From Amphiura filiformis (taxonomy: Eukaryota > Echinodermata > Ophiuroidea > Amphilepidida > Amphiuridae), in assembly GCF_039555335.1 (NCBI RefSeq), contig NC_092644.1:52541365-52605364 (forward strand): a stretch of 64,000 bases of DNA, read 5' to 3'. The notes beneath the pieces are model-generated. The model did no database searches. It worked only from the letters and a program-made list of their open reading frames with translations, and was not told the DNA's origin. The translations under genes and the position numbers were made by a program. Below, piece by piece: positions 1 through 12,500 of this stretch (the stretch's first letter is position 1; every line of letters begins with the position of its first letter).

Positions 1-221
1 AAGGTATTTATAGTACAATGCAGCGTCGGACTCTAGCTGAAGGCGTAGCATAAGTCTTACGGACTCCAAGAATGGCTCTCCACACACAAATGAACAAACA
101 CAAAGGAGGGTGGTCTCCTCCGTGGCCAGTTTGATTTCGATGGAGCGGAACCAAATTGGTCTTTTTGCCATGCAAATTATTTAGTGTCAGGTGCTTGATT
201 ATAGTCTGGTGATCATCTATA

Positions 222-346
222 GTATGATCAGATTATTTATTTTCGAAAATTAAAAGAACCACTTAGCGGGAATTTTTGTAAGTTACAAAGCTGAAGTTGT
301 GAAAGGTTGAAAGACTACAATATTATGGCATTAACAAGAATATGTA
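222..346. repeat. Dispersed repeat, copy also at 32234-32382
   Basis: The string aattaaaagaaccact followed by gcgggaat, then gctgaagt, gtgaaagg and atattatggcat, recurs in the same order and orientation at 32234-32382, with small indels. One copy sits just downstream of the MCT stop, the other in SLC23 copy 1 intron 1. The class is unknown. Confidence 0.
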
Positions 347-352
347 TTTATT
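347..352 (-). promoter_or_regulatory. Poly(A) signal of the MCT-like gene
   Basis: AATAAA on the minus strand (tttatt on plus), about 55 bases after the stop codon. It is the nearest canonical signal; its use is inferred. Confidence 0.
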
Positions 353-407
353 TTATATATCTACAAACATGGATTGAAAACTAGGCCATTAGAATAATCC
401 ACACCAT

Positions 408-535
408 CTAAAAAGATGTATATTGGTTTCTTCTCCTCCTAGCATAACATATTGTCACTATGCTGATGATGCCATATAATACTCCTAGTCCAACAAACGC
501 GGCAGTGAAGTCTCCGGTAACTTGTTTTAGACCTC
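408..535 (-). CDS. SLC16-like: MCT-like gene, exon 4 (TM12, C-terminal tail, stop)
   Basis: The acceptor atcaatag lies right of 535 and the TAG stop is at 408-410. It completes GPVTGG with GLKQVTGDFTAAF, then TM12 and a basic tail RRRRNQYTSF. Confidence 0.
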
Positions 536-3500
536 CTATTGATAAAAGTAAAAGAAAGGAACAAAACAAAATGTTCGATATAATATTCAATATAAGTCAA
601 TTCTTTCACGTCAATTTTAGATTTTAAATAATTTGAGGGTTGTGTCTTTGCTTCGGTATACTTTCCTAATCAAAATTACCGCAAATCCTGGACGGAATAG
701 GGAAACAGACCCCTTACACCACCCCAACATATTTGTTAGCAAAATTAGCCCTTTTTGTTCTTTTTTTTGCTACTGCAGAAATATACAGCATTAATATTTA
801 CCAAATATCAAGAATGTTATTTAACGCGAAAAGTGAGAGAGGTGACTCATAATCCAGTTTTCTAGCATTGTCACGGTGCGTTGTTATAAACACTAAAAAC
901 TAACATCTCGGATATTCGTTTTCATGAGTATACGGAAAGCATATGAGGCCCAGTTCTCAAACTCACCTGTAACCGGTCCTGCTAATACATTTCCTATACC
1001 CACGAATTGACATGTCCAGGCAATTGCTGACAATGCAAATTGGTTTTCAACAACCATTGCTTTAGCAAGAGTCATTGATAATGGAAACTGGGCACCGACA
1101 CATATTCCAACGACGACCGCAAATATCGCGAGAAGCCAAAATGTTTTTGCGACTAAATCTAAAATGAAACACGCCGCCAATGAAACCATTAACACAATAA
1201 AGAGATGAATATCAGAAATCACTTTCAGATCAACTAGAATTCCACTTCCAAGTCGGCCTAATAAAAGCCCTATGCCCCCAATAGTAGAAAGATATACGGC
1301 TTTATTTAGAGAAAGACCTTTTGTCATTGCGTGAGGTACAAGGAAAATCACCCATGTTGTATAAATCATGCCAAACAGCAAGAATATGACTTGAAATATG
1401 GCAAACGCTGGATATCTTGCGAACAGCTCCAACTTTAATTTACTTCTCAACAACGTTAGACAATTTCGAAACCAATTTTCGTGTTTTACATGCAACGTTT
1501 CGGCTGTTTGTTCGTCACACACCCATGAAGGTTTTCTAAAAATAGCGCTGGCAGGAACTGCGTTGAGGGAAAAAGCCGCTATAAGTGCAAAAGTACTGCG
1601 CCATCCATATTCCCGAATTAGCCATTCAGATAATGGTGGTAATATCGTCATTCCTATCGCACCTCCGGTCAAAGATATACCATTTACGGTAGCAAACAAT
1701 TGTGGGAAATACCAGTTGAGAGGCTCAATACTTTGGACTTGTGTAAAAGCTTGTCCTACACCTGCAATACATTAAAAATAGCTTGGTGAATGTCATATCA
1801 ATCAAAATCATAGTAATTGAAATGGCCGCTTTGCCACACATTTTGCCTATCATTTGGTTTAATTTACATAACGAAAGAAAATGCACATTGAACAGAAATT
1901 AGTGACATTGTGTTTTAAAGTGTAGGAGATTTTGGGGACACATTGACTTGTTTCAAATCTGTTGCAGAACATATGGTATGAATACACCAGTAGAAATTCT
2001 AGTTGTCAACTTTCAAAATCTGCATTCAAAAGTTTTAAGTATATGTCCACCCAATGATGAGAAGCCCATACTGTATGAATTATGTGAGAAACGTTCAGCT
2101 TTCACGGGGTCCGCCATTTTGTCAAGTGATGTCATTTTCAAGTAAAGTGTATATAGCCACAACCGTAATCACTAACTCTGCCCGGGTAACTCTATTCAGG
2201 CTCCTCTCCAGCAGCAGTGTCATTTTTTTGACATTTGACCTGTAAGATTAGCCCTGTGTAATACACAGCTACGTTTGCAAGGGCCTGATACTAACTTTTG
2301 GTTTAATTTACCCAGATTTGATACGCGTTTCAGTTCGTCAGGCCATAAAATGTAAACAAAATGAAAAAATACTGAATATTTTTAAAGCTTATTTCATCTT
2401 CGCCGATAACTGTCTTCCCCCCGGTTAATTTGTACTAATTTGGTTTATTCACTCGATAAAACGGTTTTATCTTTCATATTTGTGATTTTTAAGATTGTGT
2501 TATTTCAATTACAAACGAAATGGTATATAATAATGATGTTTTTTCCCCGACTTTTACATTGGGTAGTTCAAAACATACGCTATTTTTTTCATCCAAAAAG
2601 GATTCGATCTACTTCATTTTTGAAGCAGCGCCCGCAGGCGATGCTTCCCTATTTAATTTCACCGAAATGGCTTGCATACGATAGGTGATATGCCTCAACT
2701 TTTGTTGATACACCTTTCAAAATACATACGATAATCGAGCTCAAATGTTAAGCGCATGCACATTCTGTATTTACTATTTTAGGTTACCGTACCTTTTCAG
2801 CGATTTTGGTATATGATTATGGGTGGGTTTTAAGTTCATTGCACCAATATTTAAATGATAAATCCTTGGAGCTGCTTAACCCTTTAAAAGGTTTTTTTTA
2901 TTTACAATATACATGTGCACTGGTTTAGTATGATAACAGGAGAGTGTCATATAATTTCCTGTTAAAATATAAAGAAATTAGATCGGTGCAAACAGGGATA
3001 TGTCATGAACTAATTATTAGTATGCATAATTGGCCATACACGCCCTGGCTGTGATGCATATTTACACGTACAGGGTGTCCCAGAAAAAAATACCGAGTGA
3101 ATAAAATTGAAAGTGAGTCGAGAAGTAGATATCAAAATCAAAAATTTTAAAATGTAGCGCATAGCCTATTTTATTGTGCATCACGTACGAAAATTTGGTT
3201 TGATTCGGTAAACTGGTTGCGAAGAAATTAACGAATATATAATGCGCGCATTAATGCAGTTCATTCAAGTTTGATCACATGCGCTTTTTTCATACTCGCT
3301 CACCGCTTCTAAAGTTCGTGTATCTCATCAAATTTAGTCCACATTATCTATTTTATAATCAGACGGTGTTATATTATTCATGCTTTTACTGAAGATGAAT
3401 AACAGTTTGTCCAAGAAAACTTCGATATCTGTAATTGGAAGCTTTCCAACTTTAATTCTTTAGGTTGTGCAAATATGTTATATTTCAACTTTCCAAAGAA

Positions 3501-6500
3501 CATTTAAGCCAAGAATGACAATGATCAAGTGCTTACAGTTTACGTGTGATTTTGTGATACTATGCAACATTAATGTTGAAGTTTTAAAAGATTTAAACTT
3601 TGTATTACAATTTCTACGAAATATTGTGTGTAAAAATTCTTTAAACCAGCTGGAATTCTTTAATGTAATAATTCTTTATGCAACATTTATATCAACATTA
3701 ACGAAAAAGATATTTACAAGTACCGAGTATCATCTTACATGTAAGCTTTCATTTTCAATATTGTGCAGGTTTTCAAATTTGAACAAAACCTAATTAAATG
3801 TTTTGCAAGAAATAGATTGTTTAAAAGAACGAAAAGGATTTCACAGAACAAAACATGAAGCCCGTTGACAGTTAACCACTATAGTGCGCATTGCGTTGAA
3901 TGATCTTTCTTTTAAAGTTGGAATGAAGTCAATTGACTCATGTGTTATATAATCGCTCATTTCTTCGCAATCAGTCAACCTATTCCAGTCAAATTGACGT
4001 ATAGGATACAGAATAAGATGGGCTATAAGCTGAAGGTTAGGTTTTTGGATTCTGGTGTCTATTTCTCGACTTACGTTCAAATTCATTTGCCCGGTAACTT
4101 TTTTCTGGGACACCCTGTACACACACAACAGCGTTGGAGCGTGTTCACGACTGGCATACATGTCAGAATGTATACGTCCGAATTCCTTTATAAAAAAATA
4201 CGTAAATACACCTAAATAAAAATTGCATTAGATATCTTTACCAACCTGCCATTGTCATTCCTAATGCCAGGCCCGATACGTTTGGAGTAACACAACAAAT
4301 GCCGAGTCCTACAGCTGACAATAGTCCACCTACTGCTACCATTTGTCTGACATTCAAAGTCCCTTCCAAAATCATTGTAAATGGACCTGCACGTAAATAA
4401 TTAAATGCGTAATCTGGCCATGAAAACATAGTACATCTTATGTTTAGTCCCTGTTTGTACTAAAGCATTATTCATTCATTCATTCATTCATTCATATTTT
4501 ATTTCCATAAAAATCAAAGACATTACAAAAAAATATATAAATATAAACACAGTACATATGGAGGAAAAGGGTGGAAGACCAAAAAGGTCTGAAAGTTAGC
4601 CTTTCCCTGAAATCAAATGAAATTAACAAAATAAATCAACATTACATAACCAGGGGGGTGCTCATGGAAAAGATTAACTATATTTAGAGATCAGTTTTGT
4701 TTTGTATTGATTACGGAAACGTTTAACAGATTTTGAAGCTTTCAGATTTTTATCTAAAGTATTCCAAAGAATGGGACCTCTTGTACGTATGGCATGATCA
4801 GAAAAGACTTTCATTATATATTACATAAAGCCCCAAATACATTTTGGTCACGTGGTTTCCTATTATCCTGCCTAAGCTCTTGAGTGACGTCATTATCGAT
4901 ATCTTTGTCTGTACCCTTTGTAAACTTAACATTTGTAGCAAGCCGTTTCGGTTTTTAATTAAGTTTGTTATGTAATCGGAAATCAGGTTTGAATTTACCA
5001 TGATCAATATTATACAAAAGACGCTTTTAAATTTCGTAATGCAATATGAGAAGTCGCCCAAAAGGCTAGAGCAAATATTATACACATTTTACCGTCCAAA
5101 AAGGATTGTCAAGATGCAAGTCTTACAAAATGGCATTTCCTGAAAGACGTAAAAGTTTGTCGAAATTGGCCTACTTGGGCCAGGTTGGCGTAGACCGGGG
5201 ATGGAGGTAGTTAACTCTCTCCTATTATGGGTCGTTGTCGAGTTCCTACGGGAAGATCATTTAAAACAAAACAAAACAAAACAAAGCACAAGTCAATCTA
5301 TCTTTGACAGCGTGATTTAGTTTTGGAAAAGCCAAGGCTAAGTTTCACTGAGAAAAAAAGGCCATCGAAATATTTCCACCGATATAACAAAATAATAGCC
5401 TGAGATTTGACACTTGAATGATATACACTATTATACACTTTACTATTTATATATATAAGTTCACCCGTAACTGTGAGCGTAACAGTAACAGGGGCTGTGG
5501 AAGAATTCCTCCTGCGTAATCTCTGCGTGGCGTAAAAGCCGACTAAAAGAGGACCATGAAATCTTAGGGGCCAGTTGATGTTGGATGGCACCAACAGGAT
5601 CGGCAGGATCAATAACAGGCTCAACCCTGATACATGGTTAGCCCTGCATCGAGCAGCAGCGATGTAGTACGAGTTCTTGGCGCTCCTAAATATATTCAAG
5701 GATATCGGCAGTACTCGATTTAGTGATGGGCGTTTTGGCAACCCCAAACACGGCTGTCAATGCTGCAGTGAAGAAGGCAACGGGATACCACTTCACTTAT
5801 TGTTTCCCAAGAATAATCATGGAAGGTCACAATTTGATGTTAGAGACTAACGGCGTGAAGGGGGCTGTGGAACCCAATGTGGACGGCTCCTCGCCCGGTA
5901 GGGTGTCCCATGGAGAGCAGGTGGGCCCAGACCGTCAGCTAGCTACTGTTCAAAACAATAAGGTCATCTTGCGAAAAAGTAAGATCATCAGAGTTGGAAC
6001 TTGGAATGTGCGAACTCTTAACCAGAGTGGGAAGCTGGAAAATGTTAAGCAAGAGATGACGCGACTTAAAATCAACATACTAGGAATAAATGAAACCAGG
6101 TGGACAAATAATGGAGACTTCAAAATCGATGACTTCAAGATGATTTATGCAGGTGGTGACAAGCATGAGAAAGGAGTTGGGCTAATGCTAGATGCAGATA
6201 TGGCTAAATGTGTGCTGGGCTATTGGACTGTAAGTGAGAGAGTTTTGCTGGTCAAACTACAAGGACAACCTTTCAATATCTCTGTTATTGTAGTATATGC
6301 TCCCACAGCAGAGAGCACAGAAGAGGAGATTGATGCTTTTTATGATAAACTGGAGGAAGCAAAGTCCCAGTGCAAATCAGATGAAATACAACTGATCATG
6401 GGAGATTTGAATGCAAAGGTGGGCAAGGACAAGATGGCAAAACAGTAGGCGAGTTTGGACTTGGAGAAAGAAATGAGCGTGGTGATAGATGGGTGCAGTG

Positions 6501-9500
6501 GTGTGAAGCAAACAACATGGTAATCACAAACACTTGGTTTAAGGAGCACCCCAGAAGAATATATACATGGAAGAGCCCTGGGGATCGCACAAGGAACCAG
6601 ATAGATTACATAACCATTAATGACAGATTTAGAAGAGCAGTGAAACATGCGAAGACACATCCAGGGGCAGACTGCGGAAGTGATCATATTCCAGTAGTAT
6701 GCACACTTCGTTGTAAGCTGAGAAAGTTGAAGAGAGCGAAGATCACGAAGAAGGTAGATTTTGAACAGCTGAAGAAACCAGAGATCCGAATGGAGTATTC
6801 CATCAAAGTGGAGAACAGGTTTGAGCAACTTAAAGACGAAGGAGAAGAGATGACATGGGAATCAATGAGGGATATCTTGGTTGAAACAGCAAAGGAATGC
6901 CTGCCAAAGAAGAAGAGAGAAAGTAAAAGCAAGTGGATGACAGAAGAAATTCTATCAATGATGAGAGACAGGCAAAAGATCGTGGACAGGGATTCGAAAG
7001 AATATAGAGAGTTGGACAGGCAAATAAAGAAACGTTGCAAGGAGGCCAAAGAGACCTGGCTGAATAGTGAATGTGCCAAAATTGAGAGTCAATTTGGAGA
7101 GAATCGGAATGTGTACCAGAGGATAAATGAGATCACACGCAGGAAATGCGGCTGTTCAAGCTCTGGGTGCATCAAGGCAAAGAATGGTAATATGCTGGTA
7201 GGGAAAGATGATGTAATGAAAAGATGGATTGAATATGTTGGGGAGTTATTTCACGATGTAAGGGACGGTTTGCCAAGCTTTCCCGATTCTATTGAGGGTC
7301 CAAAGATATTGCAGTCAGAGGTTCGATCAGCTATAAAAATGATGAGCAGAAATAAGGCTGCTGGGCCAGATGGAATAGTTGTTGAAATGATTGAAGCATT
7401 AGAGGATTATGGAATTGAGAAACTGGCAGGAGTCATCAACAGAATGTATGATATTAATTTCGTGCAATTGTAGGCACCTGTGTGCATTTTTGCAGAGTTT
7501 GTATTCATTTTGCATATCAATACCATCAATACCATAAACTTAATGACATTAATGATCATAGCGTGTACTTTCATGGAACTGTAGGTAGTTAAAAATAATG
7601 ACAAGTCAATTAAATGAATTAGTGAAATACATTAGTGAACCAGACATGTACATGTATCAATTTTCAACTTTAAGTGCATATCATTAGATTGATAAGCTTT
7701 ACTTCGATGACTGTTAAATGTCAAAAATATTGTATTATATCGCAAATTTCAAAAATTCAAAATTACATGTATTTGATATCAGTGAAAGCCATATTATAAC
7801 ATTTGCTGAGGAGAACCCCTACATTTTTTTTCAAATTCTGGTTTTTACACGATTGTTTTGTCAAAATCCGAGATTTTGAATAAAACGCAGGAACCTCGTT
7901 TTATTATTACGATGGAAATATTAGTCGAACACGTATGCGATGTTCATAACACATAGTACGTATACAGCGTTGTACCATATTACAACTGCTGGAGTAACAT
8001 GAATTGGCGCTAGTAGTAAATTCCAATTTTCTTTGCTTTACCTCACTTGTTCGGCTCAAATTAAAAGGGGCATATCTGAGAGTAAAAGCTTACATTATTT
8101 TTATGGAAAATAAATACTAATCTATTTTGCAGAAATGTTATAATATGGCTTTAAGGCTATTCCTCGTATTCAGAATGCAATTTGGTATGTCTGAGCAGGG
8201 AAGTGCAAACCCTGGTCTGAGTGATGTACTCTCAGCTCTTAGCCCTCAACGTCAAAATGAATCAGTAAAATGCGTGATTTAACGCGTGATTGTTAAAGTT
8301 TACAGAACTCGAGGGGAGAATCCCCTCTGCCAGCAACCCCTTCCCCTTATGCTTGTCTGCGCTAGCTGATCTTTTAGATTTTACGTTTGCTAACGTGCAG
8401 TGACTTTTTTCTTCTGTGAGAGGTTCTGGTTAAAACTATGGGCCCGAGGAGAGATCAATAGAACTATTTTCCTGAGGGGCGCCGCCTCGACGGAAAATAG
8501 TATTAATTGATCTCAACGAGGGACCATAGCAGGGATGCAAATTGTGCGGGAGCGGGGAGCACCGCTCCTAGGAAATGACAGTCAAAATTGAGGAAATAAT
8601 GCCTTTAGAAGAAAAAAGAAAGGGAGGAAAAAGAGGAGGGAGAAAAAAGAGGAGAGGAAGAGGAAAGAAGAAGAGGAGGAGGAGGTAGAAGAGGAAAACA
8701 ATCTCAGCAAACAGATAATAAGTAATAGGTGAAGCAGTGAAGCTACTGAATGGAAGAGAGGAAGACACTTGTGCAAAATATTGAGGAATTCAAATGATTG
8801 TTCAAGAAATAAGAGCCTTTTAAAGTATTAAAAGAGGAAGGTGTTGGTGTCAGAATATGGATATGAGTAACAATGCATATTTGAGGAAATCGGTGGCAGG
8901 TGGTAATAAGGCACATACCGGTATCTGAGGAAATTTATAAAGTGAGGCAATGAGGATTGTATGGAAAAAAAAAAGTCATAAAGGAATTCAATGTATCAAT
9001 ATTAAAAAATCAGAAGTGCCAGTGAGAAGATGACAACCTGGAAAATTTTGAGGGAATTTTAGAGAACATAAAGCACTGAACAAGATATAAAGGATTGTGA
9101 GATGGACTCGTCAACATTAAGAGGTAAACATATCTGGTCACGCTGGATACAGCGGTCAGCAAGTGGCTGCTACTGACCAGCACGATTTGAGGAAATTAAA
9201 GGGAAACAAATTGAGAGGGCCAAATCAAAATTTAGCCCGCGATAGGGGGGGGGGGGTCATGAAAAAATCACCGACATATTCATGACCCACACCTTCCGAA
9301 GAAAATAACATCCCCTAATACTTGAATTTATATAAACAAAATCAATCACGTTATCGTGGTTATTGTATACAAATAATGAAGTTGTTGCATTTCACGTAGA
9401 AAGTGTAGAAACCGGAATTTTGTTGCAATAACTCAGGTCAACAAATTTTATTACCCCCACCCCTTCCGCCTACACAGACTGAATATAAATCATTCATAGC

Positions 9501-12500
9501 TCCAACTAAGGCGCAAAGCGTGCAAAAACTTAAATGCGACGAAGGTGTGCGGAGCGCGTTTAAATTTTGATTGTAACCCTTACCTAAATCATTAGCCTTC
9601 CACTAGCCTTCACAAAGCGGTCATCAATAGCGGTAATCTAGCGGTCGAATGCCATGTGACCGCTATAGTTATTATAGCGGTCAGATATATTATTCTGTAG
9701 TGAAAAATTAGCTTTCCTATTCGACTACCCTTCGACTACCCTTCGTATGAGGCGAATGATGCAAATGAGCCACGCTAACTAATGGTCGACCACTAGTGGA
9801 CCAGTAAGCCGAATGCTATACTAATGGTCGACCAGTAAGCCGAATACTAGTAGTGACCAGTAGTATTAGCGGTCGACCACTAGTGGACCAGTAAGCCAAA
9901 TGCTATACTAGTGGTCGACCAGTAAACCATAGTACTGACCAGTGGTCGACCATTAACAGGACCATCCAGTATAGCAGAATGCTATACTACATGTAGCATA
10001 GGATACATGTAAGCTGAATGGGGGTTGGGGAATTCTTTAGGGTTTGGAATTCTTTAGATAAAAATCTGAAAGCTTCAAAATCTGTTAAACATTTCCGTAA
10101 TCAATTCAAAACAAAACTGATCTCTAATTATTATTTATCTTTTTCTTTATTTCCCCCCCCCCCTCCCCTTCCCTTGTCTTTTGGTTATGTTATGTAATGT
10201 TGATTTATTTTGTTAATTTCATTTGATTTCAGGAAAGGCTAACTTTCAGACCTTTTTGGTCTTCCAGCCTTTTCCTCCATATGTACCGTGTTTTATATAT
10301 TTTTTTGTAATGTCTTTGATTTTTATGGAAATAAAATATGAATGAATGAATGGGGTGTGTGTGATGTGGGGGGATATGTGTGTGCATAAGGGGGCGCTTG
10401 AGGTATACTGACGGTCAAGGACTTTTTCCCACCAACTGAGGACTTCCAAAAGCTGTGGACATCACTAGTGCTACTGATACACCTCTTCTGGCATAACAAT
10501 AGGGGGCACCATGGGGGCAGTAATTGATGACCCCGGTGTCCGAAGAATCTCCCCAGAATGTCCTTAGTCACAGTTTATGTTTTCATGCTAAACAAACAGC
10601 TTGTAAACAGTAAACACAGATGAATGGGGATATACCTTGTCCTAAAATGCATCAAACGGGGACATTTGAGCACCGGGATGTTCCCAGTTGTAGAGTTGTA
10701 GTGATAAAAACCCGGATAAAAATGACCAGTGTTAATTAAGATGTCCCCAGTTGTCTGGGGGGTGTAGGATATACCCGATTGTAGGTTTTAGACAAGTGTC
10801 CCCAATTTACATACACAAATGTCCCTAATTGGTGCACAAATGTTCATTATTGGTGACAGCTAGAATTGTATCTATGTGTGTCCCCTTTGACAGTTTCAGG
10901 CACATGTTCCCAATTTACACATGTTACAAGACAGGGTGGTGGGGGCGTATGTGTAATTTACCGACAAACATAAGGACATGCACATGATATTTCACATTTA
11001 AACAATTGCAATGGGAGACCGTCTTCAGTTTCAGAGGTCTGCAAACAAGCACAATTGCATGTATACGATGTACGAGTATCATGCATTTGCGAGATACCTC
11101 TATCGTGCATGAAATATACTGTCCGCAGTTGCTAGGTAAAATTGCATTTCATACATGTAAAAGTGTCCTCAGTTTGTCAATTGAATGCAGTTTCAGTCAG
11201 CGTTTGCATAGTCCTAAACTGCATGTGTCCACGTTTGGAATAACACTCGGGTGTGTGTGTGTATTGATCAGGGTTTCCTTAATGCCAAATGAGGACACAC
11301 ACCAGATGTTTCTAAAACAAGGATCTATATACATGCCATGAGGGATTGTATGACTGAAGGGGCACATCCCCCAAATGCCACCCTTCTGCATCGTGCAAGC
11401 ATGACTGGCAGCGCTGATGCACCCTGTACTTTCTAATTTCTAATCTTTTGACAATACATTCCAAACAATTCAAAAAATGTTCCCAGCCGGAGGCCTGTGT
11501 GATATATACATGCATGTATATAATAATAGTACATTCCTCCATGAAAATTTTCAGCAAGTAGCCCAAAAATTAACTGCATATACGGGATACAGTATGTAAT
11601 AATTATTAATATATGCCTCAATATAATCTCCTCCTTGCACTAGACCATTCCCTATTTCAAGAAACTGCCAGCATGAAAACTTATACATACCAAATTTACA
11701 TCAAATATATTTTAAGCTTACCTACATACTAGATTATCCATGCATGTAGCATTTTTGTTTGCACATAATTACTATATGGATCACATAATTGTTAATATTG
11801 TCAAGCTACATCCCAATAATTTGTACAATTAATGCCTGTAATACAGCTAAAAACATCCAAACACAAGAGTCCCATATCATCTCTGCATTCACACCAATTC
11901 AAAATGACAGTTATAAATATATTCCCATCATGCTCCAGTCCTTGACCCTGGGGTCGACCATTAAGGAATGTTAGTTGAAGGGTAATATACTTAGAAAATT
12001 TTCCTTCTTGTTGAGAATACTAAGCCACTTGGTCTGAATAGTAGTTAAACACTATGAATAGTAAGAGGAAGGGTAGTTAGCGGTCCTTACTATTCAAGAA
12101 AATCTTACACTAATGGTCGTACTACTATTCGAGGGTCTTGAATAGTAACGACCACTATCAATACAGTAGATGAATAGTTATCGAAGGGTATCTTAGCCTT
12201 CCCGTTTGGTAAGGGAAGTGTAAAGAAGGTAAAGGGGCCAAGTTTAAAAAATCATTCCTGTGTGGCTTTTCACCCTTTTTTAAACTTGGTCCCATTCAGT
12301 AAAGTGGTACCGTAATAACATGAAGAATGAGTCCTAATTTCTACATGCAACAATTAGGTTTAAGACTGTTCGAAAGCGGTGCAATATGACGTAGGCTATG
12401 TATTATCAAAAACATTTGAAGGTTTATGTTTCATTATATTGCGTGTTCATAAAGAGTAGTAGAGTATTATATATACTTAGCAAATTGACTGTCTGTCAAC

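Noticed and set aside
5298-5747. 149-codon minus-strand frame
   Set aside because: Antisense of the RTE LINE leader; no protein family.
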